From Parapristionchus giblindavisi (lineage: Eukaryota > Nematoda > Chromadorea > Rhabditida > Diplogasteridae): a DNA stretch of 64,000 bases. Below, piece after piece: positions 11,650 to 26,100 of the stretch; positions within the stretch are counted from its first letter, which is position 1; each line of letters starts with the position of its first letter. The stretch is taken from assembly GCA_943737045.1 (NCBI GenBank), contig CALSFV010000374.1, forward strand, positions 186,001 to 250,000. The letters run 5' to 3'. The notes beneath the pieces were generated by a model that made no database searches, was not told the DNA's origin, and was given only the letters and a program-made list of their open reading frames with translations. The translations under genes and the position numbers were made by a program.

Positions 11650-14600
11650 ATGAGTGATGAGTGCGCCTCCTCATCAGTATGGGGAAGTCTATTACTGGAG
11701 GAGATATCGATTAATCGTCTAGCTGATTTAATATCAGAAGATAGAGTACCTCCTATTGATGGTCGATTACCTGAGAGTATATCAAATGCTCTTATACAAT
11801 CATTGAAGATTAAATGTAAACTTAATGCTACTATTGTATCAAGATTGGATCATGAAAGGTTTAGAATTACTGAGGTATTATCATTCTATTTTTATCTATT
11901 GATGTACTCATCTAGTCTTTCATAGCTTTGATATATTCACGTTGACATAGTCTTTGTCATATGATTAAGATACGTGCAATCTAACAGTATCTATCTATCT
12001 ATTTATCTCTTTCATCTTGTCTACTCTTTATGTTCTTAAACAGTTCATAGTAGTCAATAGTTACTCTCATTCAACTTGATTCATCATTGAAATATCGATT
12101 GATTTAGGCTGATCTATCAGGATGTACTGTCAATATGCGTGCCCTTGCAACACTCCTCACTCATCCACTCAAACAATTATCCCTATACTCAACCAAAGAT
12201 GAAATATATGGAGGTATACTGTATATCTTTGATTCATTGACTATCGATTGAATATAGATCCTCGATCAATAATCCCATGTGCACTATTTGATCATTCCTT
12301 ATCCCGTGAATCATTGAAATATCTAAATATGGGAGGAATGCCATTTTATATTCCATCTGAATTTATCACAACTGTAGGTTCTCTATTCATATCTATCAAT
12401 ATGATAATATGAATATGTTTCAGTTACAATCATTTCCTAATCTTGAATGTTTATTGATCCCAGAGACTAATTGTCTCTCTAATGATAACCTCGCTACCAT
12501 TACACAGGTATTCCATATCATTCATTCATTCTTTCTACATATTCTTCATTATGTGTACTACCTTTGATCTATTCTATATTTATCTCTCATATGTTTGTTC
12601 TCCTCTCTCTCTCATCTCTCCTCTATCTATTCTCTTTTGATACTCTGATTACTCTATCTATTGATAGATTCTTCCTCATCTTCGTCATTTGGATATCTCA
12701 AAGTGTCCATGTATCACTGATATCACAACAATTGGTTGTCTTCATCAATTGGAGATATTGATACTACATGAAATACGATTGGATATGGATACAAAAGAGA
12801 TTGAAAGAACAATGCGACAATTGACTAATCTACGTGTTATTGATCTATCTGATAAGAGAAGTGACTATCATTCTGATAGGTATGAGAACACTTATATAAT
12901 TAAAGATTGTTTATTGCTTCAAGTCTATCTTCATTTTATATTCTATACAAAAATGGATTTCGCTTTTGTGAGCATGAAATAATAGTGGGATTGAATTGAA
13001 GTATGATGATATACAGTATCTTTATATGATTGATTTATTGATTGATTGATTAATATTCAGTAATGATGAACGTCCTCGTATTGATATGGCATTAGTTGTA
13101 TGGGAAGCATTGAAAGGGAATGTAGATGGATCACCAATATGGCCTGAACTACGATCATTGGATATAGCTGGTAATCCATTAATGGGATTATGTCTTGAAG
13201 ATTGTACAACTATGGCCAAGACTATCATTCAAAGACATAAGCATCTCAAGAATCTATCATTACTTGGTTAGTCCATTTATCTATCAACTCCACTATATAG
13301 TTTCGTATATATTATCGATCGATCGTATATTAACCATATGTTGTGGATGGTATGATTATTGATTATAGATACTCCATTGGATAGTATAGATGTATCATCA
13401 TCATCAATAGGATCTAATCCATCTCTTCGTATTGCCAATGCAGCTACACGTGATAATTGTCTTCATGCTCTATCACTATATTGGAGACCAGAAAGGGAAT
13501 CATTCACTGCTCATGCACTACAAGCTGTATACTATCTACTTCAGGTTAATATTCTATCCTTAATTCTTCACTTAAAGTTTCTTCCTACCTTATCTTTCGT
13601 ACATTATGAGATGATATTGCGTATGGGTCACGCAAGAATAGAGAAATTTCAATAAACTGCCAAATTGGTCTAATTTTGCGGATGGTACTCATAAATTTAA
13701 AAAAACTTGGGAAAAAACCGTGAATATTCAACTCGAAACCCAAGGATCATTTCTACAGTATCACATATGATATTTGATGTTTTGAGAGTAACTACGATGG
13801 ATTCAGTGTATGGGAGATGAATGAATGTGCTCGTCTATTTGAACTTTCAATGAGATTTCATCCAAAGAGTGTAGCTATTCAAATGGCTGCTACTGCATGT
13901 TTGTATCATCTATGCAAGTATGTATATATACATTTATTATTCATCTTTAATAGAATGTCCCGTATATTTGAAAACGCTGTTTTGAAACATTTAATTTCAT
14001 TATGATGAAGGGATAATGTTAAATGATCGTATCCTATCACTTAACCTTTCTTTTGTTTTACTGTGAATTCAGTTAGCTTTGTTAGTTATTAAACTATGTC
14101 TAACATTGGGGACCATCGTATGTTCGTGCGTCGTTCTATTGTTCACTTTGCCAAACTAGAAAGATAAGACTAGAAGCTTCAAGATGTATGCATCTATAGT
14201 TTGTTAATGGTCACATGGTAAGAAGTCTAACTATTGATCCAATCTTTCATGTAATCCAATCTGGCTTGACTTTAAGAGAGACTTTCTGGCTCAAGTGACA
14301 TTCTCTTGGCACTTGGCCAAAAAGTGATATGAACCGATCGGGCCCAAATCGTGCACAGTTGTTGTATGGGCTGACATGAGCTCACAGACGGAGTTTGGGT
14401 TCGTCATATCTGCACCCTCGCTAAATATCGTAAGTTCGATAAAGTGTCATAAAAATTTCAAAGTTTACGGATTCGTTCGATATGTGTATACGACGAAGGG
14501 CAATAGTAAGCAGATAAATTCCAACAAGTATCATGCCGATCCAAAACCGTGGGGCCGAGAAAAAAATTTAAAAAGAAATAAAAAAATTGTTTTACTTTTC

Positions 14601-17600
14601 CTGCAATTGCCTATCGGTGAGGGTCATTTTTTATTCCTTCAATTTGACGAGTATTCAATAGTGTAACTACTATATGAAAATGAATTAAAACAAATTGGGG
14701 AAAAGTTGCCTTATTCCCGAAAAACCACGATTAATTTGCCTTTTTTCGCCAACTGAGCGAATAAGCATTTACCGGTTACGGTTATGCAAATTCAAAAATT
14801 CAAAATTGATATTTTTTTCAAAAAATAGTGTGATATTACCCCTCAGATATTCAGATACCTAACAAATGATAAAAGAAAACAATAATATAATACCGAAATC
14901 GAATGAAAACAAACAGTTATTGCCGAATTTTAAATTTCCGCATTTGCATTACCGTATCCGGCACACGCTTAATCGGCTCAGTTTGCAATAAAAGTCGAAT
15001 TAATCGTGGTTTTTCGGGAACAAGGCAACTTTTTCCCAATTTGTTTTAATTCATTTTCATACAGTAGTTACACTAATGAATACTCGTCAAATTGAAGGAA
15101 TAAAAAATGACCCTCACCGAGAGGCAATTGTAGAAAATATAAAAGAAAATTAAAAGAATAATTTTATTGTTTATTTTTATTTTTTCTCGGCTCTACGATT
15201 TTGGATCGGGATGATACTTGGTGGAATTCACCTGCTTACTATTGCCCTTCGTCGTATACACATAACGAACGAATCTGTAAACTTTGAAATTTTGATGCCA
15301 TTTTATCGAACTTACGTTATTTAGCGAGGGTGCAGATATGACGAACCCAAACTCCGTCTGTGAGCTCATGTCAGCCCATACTACAACTGTGCACGATTTA
15401 GGGCCGATCGGTTCATATCACTTTCTGGCCAAGTGCCAAGCCACAAGCAAAATATGTTCACTGAGTCAGATAGCCTCTCTTAATGAACTTGCCAATGGCG
15501 TGGGAAAATGTGACATCCTCACAAGGAAATGAAGATGTCATTGTGGTTTTTTTTGTGGAATTGGTTTTATTGAGCTTGTTGGCTATAAGACCACAGCTAC
15601 CGTATTGACTATCTAAATGCTAGATATAGTTTAGTCCACAAGAAATTTGTTGAGATCAATGAGCTTTCAAATATACGGGACATTCTAATAATAACAAAAA
15701 CAATGATGAATGTTTACCTTTGACAATATCTATTTTATATATGATTTTGCCGTATTGATCTATCTCATTTATAGATTAAAACGTATTCGTCGACTTGAAC
15801 CTCATCATATTCGTCGTTGTATTGATCGTTGTTTAGACGCAGCTCAAGCTTATCCTACCATGACACAGGTATCCATATTTATATTTGATCTTTGATCTTT
15901 GATCTTTTACTTATTGATATTTGATCTTCAATCTGATATCATTATAGCTTCAAAAGAATGTGTGGTTGACAATTTGTAATGATCATCTCCTTCAATCTTG
16001 TCCTATTGATTTCTATCGAACATGTTCAATTGCATTGGAAAGTATGCTTATGAATAGAGATTCTAGTGTGGCGAGGTTAGTATACTGTATCCACAATGTA
16101 TTGATTATATTTGTTGTTTACATTGATTGTGGTTGATGTATGAATGAATGATATTCAGGATGACAATAGCAATAGTATCAATCGTAGCTCCTAAAGTCTC
16201 AGCATCAGAATCATCTCTTCTATCGGATTCACGATATGTTGCCTTCCTTGTTGATACAATGAGACAACATTTGAATGAAATGACTACAACTAGAGATAAT
16301 GCTTCTCATTTCGCTCTCAAATTTACTCTATCTGCGTTGTGGAATCTGACTGGTAAGAATTATCCATCATTATTCAAATATTAATCATATCGGTATAAAT
16401 GAATTTGATTTATAAGAATATTTTGAAAGGTTAATAGAATGAATACTTATAGATGAATGTGCAATGACATGTACTCAAATAGTAGAGAATGGAGGAATAA
16501 AAATAGCATTTAAAGTATTGATTGAATGTAATGATAATCAGAATATACGAACTAAGGTAATTAATAAACTCTTTCTATTTTAATCTATCTATAGATTCTT
16601 TGATCATTTGTTCTTTATCTTTTCATCATTCATTCCATTTATAGTATCATTGATCTTTTGATCTTTAACCATACACGGGCGCCGACATAGGGTGTCCCCT
16701 GTGAAATTATGGTTTTTCGAAAATTGTATGGATGCCCCCCCCCCTGTAAAAATGACGTTTAGATGAAATTAAGAAAATTTTTGTGAATGATCCCCTGTAA
16801 AATTATTATTTTGTTCGGATGCCCCCTGCAGAATCGAGCTCTATGTACCCCGCCCATGTGTGACCTTTAACCATAAGTCGAAAAGTATGCTACAAAGTAC
16901 CAATCCTGACCGCATTTTGAGCCAAAATTTCACAAAAATCGAAAACCTGACCACATTTTCAGCCAAATTTGCCAAAAAATCGAAAAACCTGACCTCATTT
17001 TGAAATTCGATAACCTATCATAACTATTCGACCTATTCTTCCCTCTTATAGGTACTCGGTCTACTCAATAATATTGCTGAAGTTCCTGAATTACAATCAT
17101 ATTTACTCAATTCTGAATATCTTCGATTCCTATGGTTTGTGATCTTTGATCTTTGGTTGATGGGTTATGAATATAATGTTGGGGATGGTTGATCACCTTG
17201 ATGGAAAGAGATAGAATGAGCATATGAATTGTGATTATGATAATGAGATATAATATAATGATAACTAGTTCTTGAATATCTTTGATCTCTCATCATCTAA
17301 TCATTCTATCCACATTCATCCTCTTATCTCTTTATCAATTATCTCGTGAGAGGGGGATTCCCCCATTATATATATATACAGATCAATGGTTTAATTGGGG
17401 ATTTATCCACGCACTCTCCTCTCTTGTTACATTTCCCATTGAAAAAATAGTTAAAATATTTATACGTAATATGAATGAATGAATGAATGAATGAATGAAT
17501 GAATGAATGAATGAATGAATGTCTATTTAAGTGATCTTCTATTGGAAGGTCGTTCTTCATCTCATGATGATATATCAGATGAAATGGATAAGAATCATTC

Positions 17601-18303
17601 AAATCATCGTATTGATGTTCCATATTTCGCTGCTGGAATACTCTCCAATCTAGTCACATCAAATTGTTCATGGAAAGGACTTGTTCCATCAAGGATTGAT
17701 ATCAATCGACATATGGTACTGTAGACTCATACTGTAGTCTGTACTCTATTGATTACGGTATCTGTTATAGGTTGATGCAGTTACATCATGGCCTCGTCTC
17801 ACTTATGCCATGGTTGCTTACAGGTACGTGTACGGTATTCATTATGTCATGATTATTTTGGCGACGACCACTAAATATCGTTGATTTGTTTCTTCATTAA
17901 ATCTACTGTGTGATATATTTAGTGCTAAAAAATTTATATATTCTATATTCTATGGCTTAGAAAGAATACAATATGCATACAGTATCCAATATTGTAATGA
18001 TTAATAATATGATATAATTGTAGATCATTCACTCCATTCTTCAATCTTCTATCTCGATTTGATTGTCCAGGTGCTCAATTATGGGCAGTATGGGCAGTTG
18101 AACATGTATGTATTGGAGGATCTGTCGATGGAGAATATATGAGGTATACGGTATTCATTGATTACAGTAGATTGATCTTTGATCTTTTTAGACGTCTTCG
18201 TACAGAAGGAGGTGTATCATTACTTGAAGATATTCTTCATCCATGTTCATTATCATCAATTCATGTTAAATCAATAGCTTCTCGTATTCTTTCATTTGTT
18301 TAA
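11650..18303 (+). CDS. ZYG11/ZER1: ZYG-11/ZER-1 family substrate receptor of CUL2 ubiquitin ligase, 17 exons, 765 aa
   Basis: Exons 11650-11874, 12108-12213, 12258-12373, 12424-12507, 12668-12879, 13061-13266, 13369-13544, 13817-13917, 15775-15868, 15948-16075, 16159-16352, 16453-16556, 17052-17134, 17532-17715, 17771-17823, 18024-18143 and 18192-18303 join in phase to 765 residues, close to human ZER1 and ZYG11B. The N-terminal half holds leucine-rich repeats ([37 protein letters not shown]). The C-terminal half is armadillo-like with family hallmarks [37 protein letters not shown] and [14 protein letters not shown]. In animals these proteins recruit N-terminal-glycine degrons to CUL2-Elongin. 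The start ATG directly follows an acceptor-like TATTATAG, consistent with a spliced leader. Intron 8 contains a 1.7 kb foldback element and intron 12 two small repeats. Confidence 0.94.
13953..15685. mobile_element. 1.7 kb foldback (palindromic) TIR transposon in a ZYG-11/ZER-1-like intron
   Basis: The element is flanked by TA on both sides (13951-13952 and 15686-15687). It begins GAATGTCCCGTATATTTGAA and ends with the inverted copy TTTCAAATATACGGGACATTC. Most of the interior is a large inverted repeat: the left arm (about 14300-14760), containing CAGACGGAGTTTGGGTTCGT, is repeated inverted at about 15005-15410. The spacer near 14770-14995 is AT-rich. There is no transposase. TA flanks suggest mobilisation by a Tc1/mariner-type enzyme. 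The insertion starts 35 bp past the donor of intron 8 and leaves both splice sites intact. Confidence 0.85.
16669..16863. mobile_element. MITE family A, copy 1 (ends CCATACATGGGCG)
   Basis: This sits in the intron between 16556 and 17052 of the ZYG-11/ZER-1-like gene. One end reads CCATACACGGGCGCCGACAT and the other CCCCGCCCATGTGTG, an imperfect inverted pair. Inside are repeated phrases: a G/C run next to CCTGTAAAA, and TTTCGAAAA. The same sequence occurs at 46287-46500 and 63430-63585. Confidence 0.75.
16870..17037. mobile_element. Small TIR repeat family B, copy 1 (ends ATAGGTCGAA)
   Basis: The element abuts the family A copy. It begins ATAAGTCGAAAAGTATGC and ends ATTCGACCTAT, an inverted pair. 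The interior repeats CTGACC(G/A)CATTTT(G/C)AGCC and AAAATCGAAAA. Related copies lie at 57610-57706 and 60878-61037. Confidence 0.7.
17470..17520. repeat. (GAAT)n microsatellite
   Basis: A dozen consecutive GAAT units lie near the 3' end of the ZYG-11/ZER-1-like intron ending at 17531, about 12 nt before the acceptor. Confidence 0.9.
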
Positions 18304-19879
18304 TCTAATCGATATCATTGTATATTACTTACTCTATGATTACTCTATACGGTTGTACTCTTTCCATCAAATAGTGCTTTCTTCCCATTACCATAGTCTT
18401 CATCTCTATTACTTCATATATTGATTGATTCCTTTATCCATATCAAACCGGTCAATCTCAATTCATACCATATATACAAATGTATTGATCGTTTATTCTT
18501 CTCTCATAGAGAGATTGTATTCATTCATTCAATTGAATTCAATTCTCGGTTACAACTCGATGTAAATACTTTATCCCTTTGTCCCTTTTATCATGTCATA
18601 TCTGTTAATATGGTAGGTAACCATTGATTGTACAGCTAACATTTACCCTATATACTACAACTACTCTATCTCTACTTTCATATTGATTATCTTATCAATA
18701 TCTCCATTTCTTGTGAATGTTATCTCATTATTGTATTACAATAGTTGTCGGAATAGATGAATCTATTCATATGATGATTATAAATGAGTATCTATCTATC
18801 ATATCGTCATGACCTTCTTCCCATATCATTGAATAGACCACACCCTATGTAATGGACATGTACCATCTATTCCTTCTATCTCTCCATATGTCCCATTATC
18901 TATCTCTCCTTCTCTCTTTCATTCTATTCTTCTTATATCCTTAACTTCTTCTTCTTCTTTCATTCAATAGAACACTCCTTCTACTTCTTATTCTCATTTT
19001 AATCCTTGACTGCTAAATCGTCGAGAGGCCCTCAATAGTCTTCTGCTAATGCCTTCTTCTTTCTCTCCTCCCTCTACCTCTCCTTCTCTCCCCCTCCCTC
19101 CCTCTCCCTCTCCTTCTCTTTCCCTCTCCCTCTCCCCTCCCATTCATTCCCTCACTTCCTTCTTTCATCTCTCCGACGTCTCATTCACTGTCTACAATCA
19201 CTCACGTGTTTCACCATTATTAGGGGTGGGATTCATTTATGGTGGGATGGAAAAGGGAGGACATATATCAATTCACTCCTACCGTATTCTCACCACCTGT
19301 GACAAATGGATGGATGTTGTCAATGTAATTGAATGTATTAACGAGATCTATTCAATAGTGGTTGAATAGATGGAGATATATATTGTTGATAAGAAGATGA
19401 GTAGAAGAAGAAGAAGGATGAAGGAATGATGAAATGATCCCATGAGAGAATGGACGAAGAGGCGACAATGAATGCAGTGACATATATGTCATTCATATGA
19501 CATATTAGAAGATGACATAGATACCGTATATAGAAAGGGTTGATAGGTGGATTGAGAGATACTGTAAGTGCGGAATACGGTATCTAGGCAGATCATATTC
19601 CAACGATATATTGATCGAACGTATTTTATATAGATTAGTGTAGATATAATGAATAAAGAAGATAATCTCGTTTATTCTTATTTGATTGCACAGAAAAAGA
19701 AAAGTGAATGAATGGGATGAATTAAACACCGGAGATGAAATGAATTTAATTGAATAAAGATAAATACACAGGAATGAATATATGGACAAGTTTGACTTGA
19801 TTGAATTGATTATGATGAAGATGATGACTATATGAATGATCTGCTTGGCAGAATTGAAGAATATAAAGATAATGATAGA
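18304..19879. other. Convergent intergenic spacer
   Basis: The region lies between the ZYG-11/ZER-1-like stop and the T-box stop. It contains pyrimidine tracts with TCCCTCTCC units (19062-19140) and AT-rich sequence. The frames at 18421-18627, 19049-19369 and 19505-19789 lack splice context or homology that I recognise. No gene is supported. Confidence 0.5.
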
Positions 19880-22800
19880 TTATGAAGGAGTTTTAGATGG
19901 AGAAGGAGAAGAAGATGATGAAGGAATAAGAGAAGATTCAGATGTTGATGGTATTGATAATGGAGATGATAAGATTAATCGAGATAGAAGAGATGGTTGA
20001 GGTTTACCTAACCAATCTGAAATTATTTATTTATTAGTTTAACCATTTAAAAGTTCATTCAATTACTGATTTAAAGAAAAATTCTAAAGGCTCCCAGAAT
20101 TCATCATTTATTCCTTTGATCACTCTATTAAGTCAAACTAGTATATTTAAATTTCAAAAATTAATAAATCGGATAATTTATACATTGAGCAAGAATAGCT
20201 TGTGCATGAAGAAAGGCTTGAGGATTGTATATTGTAGGAGGAAGAATTGAACGAGATGAATCCATACGAATGTCACTGAATAGAATACAATTGAATTGAT
20301 TAGATTACGGTAGGTGAGAGATAGAGGAAGAGATAGAGGGAAGAGGAGAGGAAGAGGGAGAGGGAGAGATAGAGGGAGAAAGAGAAAAGGAATAGGTAGA
20401 TGTACCGTGAGATCGATTGTTTATTTGAAAGAGCGGCACTTTCTCACTTTTTAAATGTTGTAAAAGCGAGTGAATTATTGATTAATAAAGTAAAAGTAAA
20501 TCACTGTAATATATGGAAGGTGGAGCAGTAAAGATATAGACACAATAATAAATATTGATTATAAGACGAAACCTTTCATAATCGGAATCTCTTCCTCCTG
20601 GATCACGAAATCCTTTAGCAAATGGATTCTTCTCGATTTTTAGTTTCGTGATCTGCAATCAATCGATAATTGAAATGAAAAGATAGATGAAATGACCAAT
20701 TGATTCTGATAAGCAGTAACGGCCATGAATTGAGTTTCAGAGAATACAAATGTACGATATGATTCATTATTGAGTGAGACCTGAAAGGAAATCAATCAAT
20801 AGAAGAAATAGAAACAATCGATTATATTGTAAGGCTGCTCCAAAATTCTAATATTTAAATTTTTTTTTAGAAGAAATTGGTAAACTAATTAGATCTGTAT
20901 GAAATTTGTATAGAACATATAAGTAATATTTTGATCAACTGACATTTGGATAATGGAACATTGAAAATATTTGAAAGGGATATGATAGATAAGTATTGGA
21001 ATGAATAAATGAATACCATAAGAGGATCATCGATTGGATCATTTTTATCTCTTCTAATTATATGAACACGAGGTTGATATTTATGCATTGAATTCAATAT
21101 CAACTGAAGAAACATAAAATTAATTTAGAAATATAATTAGAATTATACTAACATGATTAGTTTTATCGACATCATTATTAGTTAGCTTAGCCTTCTCAAA
21201 TGAAATGACTTGTTTCTGAAGCTGAAAGAAATAAAGAATTATTCAGTCAATAATATGAATACGAAATTATTTGTATCTCTTAACTACAGTAGTTTAACAT
21301 TTCACAATGGCTATTCATACCAATGATTCATAAGGAGAATAATAAAGAAAGAAATATGGAAGCTTTTGTCTAAGCAACTATTACAATATATCTGATATAA
21401 ATTAAAAGACAAAGGAAAAGACTAAAAATGTGTTAAAATTATTAAGAAAAAAATATATAGAGAATTTTTTTGTAGTTCAAAATGAAAATTGTTTTGTCTA
21501 ATCCATTTTCTTCTTTCAGGAATATTCAAGTATATTAAAAAGGAAAGATTAAAATAGTTAAACCTGATCATAAGTGAATGGAGAATCAGGATGCATGTAT
21601 AATCTAGAAGGAGGAGATGGTTCGGCCTTTCCAGCTGTTAACCAACTTGACTTATTGTAGATATATCGATATCTTTTTTGATCAACAGGAATTACATCTA
21701 AGAATACATAGAATAGACTTAGAGTATCTGTTGTTGTTAATGATATCTTCACTGTAGGGAACATCCTTCTGAAAGATATCAATTCATCATCTTAATACTC
21801 TTTATATTCATTCAAATGGACTACTTAAAAAGGAATATGGAGGTCAGTTCTTATACAAAAAGTATTCCCATGAGTACGGTAATGAGTGAAAGACCGTAAA
21901 GTATAAGAAATACTAAGAGAAGACAATTTAATGACTCTGACTAAGTAATTGAACAGATTGCACTTTACTCGATGAGAACATGAAGGGAGGGGAGATGTAG
22001 AGAGAGGGAGAGGGAGAGATTCTATATGGAGGGGAGAGGGAGGTGATTAAGAGGTAGAGATACAGTGGATAAGGGTGATAGTCTGAAGATAAGAGATCGT
22101 AATGATACATAGTGACACCTTTTACAATGGGGGATAATTTGAATATCCCTAATGCCCCCCATTATTATGAATATAACGATAAGAGGTTAACGGTACTAAT
22201 CCATTTATACAATTCATTCATATCCATCTACAATCTCTCCCTCCCTCTCTCCCTCTCCCTCTCCCTCTTCTTCTCCCCCTCTCCCTCTCCCTCTCCCTCT
22301 CCCTCTCCTTCTCCAACTTGTAACTACTCTCAAGTATGTTCTCTCCACAATGAAATGATCCCCTCGGGTTTGACACTATTCTTCCCTTTTCCTTCTTACC
22401 ACAACTACTCATTTCATTAGCATTTCACGATTTAGATTACGGTATATAAAGGTGAGAGATAGAGAGGGGAAGAGGGAAAGGGAGAGAGAGAGGAGAAGGG
22501 GATAAAGAGAGAGGGAGAGATAGTTAAATGGACTTCGTTACTTCCGTCACCTTGTTCATCTTGCAAAGTGGAGTCTAATTTAACTAAGCGATTCTTGACG
22601 AAGGGAAAGACAATGAAGACGATGAGTTGAGAGACGAAGAGGGGAAGGGAGGGGAGGGGGGGAGAGGAGGGGAGGGGGAGGAGGATGATGAGTGAGTAAA
22701 GGAAAGGAGAATGAGACAAACAAATGATGAAAGTGAAGAGAATATAGTAATAATTAGAAGTAATAAAAGGAAAAGATGAGAAAAGAAAAGGTAGAATATT

Positions 22801-23119
22801 AAGTATATAATAGATGATATAATAGATACCTTCCACTTTTAGTTATGATCATTTCTGTTCCTAAATCATAGAATTTAGCCCATAATTCCTTTCCTTCAAG
22901 ACGACAATCAATATTAATTGATGATGTTGATAATGGAATTATAGGTTGAATAGATGTTGTATCTTCATCTACATCATCTTCATCATCATCATCTTCTTCT
23001 TCTTCTTCTTCTTTATCGATTAATTTCTTCTTTTCTTCTAATATATCATCAATAGAGAATCGATTCCTTTTACTTCTATTGATATCTTCATTTGATAGAT
23101 GAATTGAAGTCCTCTTCAT
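19880..23119 (-). CDS. TBX20-like: Tbx20-type T-box transcription factor, 8 exons, 347 aa
   Basis: Exons 23119-22830, 21768-21564, 21221-21153, 21103-21017, 20780-20697, 20652-20573, 20275-20184 and 20016-19880 join in phase. An acidic stretch (EEEEEEDDDDEDD) precedes a complete T-box: GKELWAKFYDLGTEMIITKS, GRRMFPT, DVIPVDQKRYRY, YMHPDSPFT, KLTNN, LNSMHKYQPRVHII, TAYQNQLITKLKI and NPFAKGFRDPG. The combination VIPVDQKRYRY, QVISFEKAKLTNN and QNQLITKLKI fits the Tbx20/midline class best. The C-terminus is Ser/Pro-rich. T-box proteins bind TCACACCT-type sites as nuclear developmental regulators. The first intron (about 1 kb) and intron 6 carry GGGAGA/TCTCCC tracts. The start is the first true ATG of the open exon. 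Confidence 0.92.
22236..22316. repeat. (CCCTCT)n polypyrimidine tract
   Basis: About ten irregular CCCTCT/CCCTCC units lie within the first T-box intron. Similar tracts are at 23868-23905, 31280-31410, 34376-34448, 37404-37465 and 37596-37634. Confidence 0.85.
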
Positions 23120-26100
23120 AATCAACAACACTTACTATTCACTATATTCCAAACTGATCTTCAGTGAGAAAAGAAGGAGGAGTTAAGACAACCAATGAGA
23201 GAAGAGGAAAGGGGCGGAGTCTATTTGATAGATGAAGAGAAAGAAGAAGAAGAATAGAGAATGAATGAATGTGATTGTATAATTGAATGACATTCAAATC
23301 ATTACAATGGATACAATCATTCAATATGGAGAATACGATGATAAAGTTGAGAAAATGAATAAAGAATCAAAAGGATATATACTTTATCTATTCATTTCTC
23401 ATCTATTCCATATCATTTGGAGGTATATTTCATATTTAACTAAATTTATGAGACTCTTATCAATATACTAAAGCTAATTGTATTTTTCAATGACTTTCTA
23501 TTCTAAAAATGTATTCTATTCATAATCAATGATATGTATTTCTTTAGTCTAATCATTATGATGAAGCATATTCAAATTCACTCTATCGATAGATATATAT
23601 CGATATATATCATATTCTTGATATTCCCATTTTTATCATATTTGGAACAAATCAAATGTCGTTGTACAAAAAGTAGGAGGATTATAGTAATTTTATATCT
23701 TATGAGCTTACAATTACTCGATGTCTTATTGATTACTTCATCCTCTTCATTCTCTTTCTTCTCTTCTCTCATGAGACCATAGATAGTATCACTTGGACAC
23801 TTGAACTACTTGTAATTCATTCACATTATGCCATTGCATCTCAATCCCATCTCCCTCACCCTCTCTCCCTCACCCTCTCTCCCTCTCCCTCTCCCTCTCC
23901 CTCTTCATCTCTCCCTCTCCCTTTATCCACCCGTCTGTCACTATATCTCTCAGTCTCTTCATAATATCTCTACAGTAATCAGACCACCAATAGATCATAT
24001 TCAATCAATTTCATTATTCTTCTCTCACTTTTTGTAGATAGACTAAGTACTTCTTCTTCTTCTTCTTCTTCTTTTCTTTCAATCGTAAACGAGAGAATTC
24101 ATTTATGAGATGAGAGAAGAAGAAAAGAGAACGAAGAATGAAATGGGACAAGAAAACGGTAAAAGAGATTGATGGATATGGATACTGTATAGATGACAAT
24201 ATTATAAATACATGAATAATAAATGTATGGTATCGATTTGCTTGTATTATATTGATGTTTATTTTATATTTATGTTGTTATTTGATATTGGTATCTTCGT
24301 ATAACTTCATTGAGTCTTCATTGATATGAAGTGTAGTATATGGTAATGATCTAATCTCTTTCTCCATCTATTCTTCTTCTTATTCTATTTCCATTCTTGT
24401 CAATGATATCTTCCCCTTTTAATGAATCCTAACCACTGACAAATCGCTTGTCTTTGTGTGAAGCTGTCATGTCTCTCCCTCTCCCTCTTGATTCCTCCCT
24501 CTCCCTCTCGATTCCCTCCCTCTCCTTCATAGTCCGTCTGTCCCTCTCCCTCTGCCTCTCAGTTGCCGCAATGGCATTAAGAGGGAGAGATTGTATGGGG
24601 TGATAGTCAAATGTGCTCTTCTATTTCATTCCCCTTGGCGGTACTTCATCCATTCCACTCCATCTGTTCAATTGAAGATTATGAAATCATGAAGATGACT
24701 ATGGGAATGAACTCATCTCTCAATATAATCATCACGATTCTCCAATATATTGTTGATTTTGAAGTATCGATTGATCTTCATTCTGATATATTCCATTGAT
24801 GACCTCTTCATCCTCTTCCTATTATCTCCCTTGAGATACAATATTGTAGAGTGTTAATTCGTCGTTTTCTTCCATCTTTTAACATGAAAAGAAGACATTT
24901 CTCTCATGGGAAAAGACGACAAATCTCAGTCTTTTATTCACGACGAAAGAAAAAGAAAATGAGAGAAGATAAGGATGAAAAGATTAATATGCTTATCATA
25001 CTTATTATGAAGATAGTCGATATTCAATGGATCATTTATGAGAAAGTTTATAGACGCTGACTGCAGTAATATTACACAGCAATAAATGTGTTTTTTGCTC
25101 ATTGTGAAATATGATGAACTTTCCGTTTAGGAAATGAGAGATTGAACAGAAATGAACACATAATGATGATCAGTAAATAAAACTTCTCAATAAATAAACT
25201 ATAATATTATGATATATCAATTAGACAAGTTCGAGGTAGAGATTCGATCTTACTCGTTGATATCATAAAGTGAATAGTGGTTTCATAAAGATATGATAAT
25301 GAAACACAGACAATTTGAAGTGAAAAATAAATAAATTTGTTATTCGTAATAAAAGGTCGTGAATCAATAACAAGAATAACGATTTAACTGATGAACTCAA
25401 TAAGAAGATGATAATGTCTATACTGTACAACCATGTTTTTGTATATGGCGCTATTCATTTACATAAATATACGCTGTATACGAATATTTTTTCAATTCTG
25501 AAAATTTTAATCATGAGTGTCAGTGATATCAATTCCTTTTTTTTAAATATCAATCATGCAAAAAATTCATTTGCTGCTAATAATTTTAAAAAAAGTAAGC
25601 ACGCAAAATAAAAATTCAAAAGCTACAGTATCCATTTTTTAGCAGCAATGAAAATTTTAAAAATATGCAGCGCAAAGAGCGCAAATTTATAATGCAAAAC
25701 TCGATAGAGATTGATTTGATTTGATTCGACCAGGCTGCACTGTATTTTATCAGAGTCGTATTTTACTATTTTATTTTACGTATTTTAGTCATATTTTACT
25801 ATTTTGTCGTATTTGATTTTACTTATAGACAAATATATGAAAGGGAAAGTGAAGATGAAAAAAGATTGGATTTTGGATTTTGGAAAAAGATTGGATTTTG
25901 GAGCAAGAAATTGGATTAGACAATCATATCATTCGATGTGATACAGTTTTATCACCAAAATAATATTGTTCAAAATAATAAAAGAAAAACAAGAATCGAC
26001 TGAAAACTTGGAATATTCTATTTATCAATAATGTTCGGTTTGTCATCGTTTATAATATTAAAATTAATTCTCTCGTGTAATTATATTTCCGGTCTGATAA

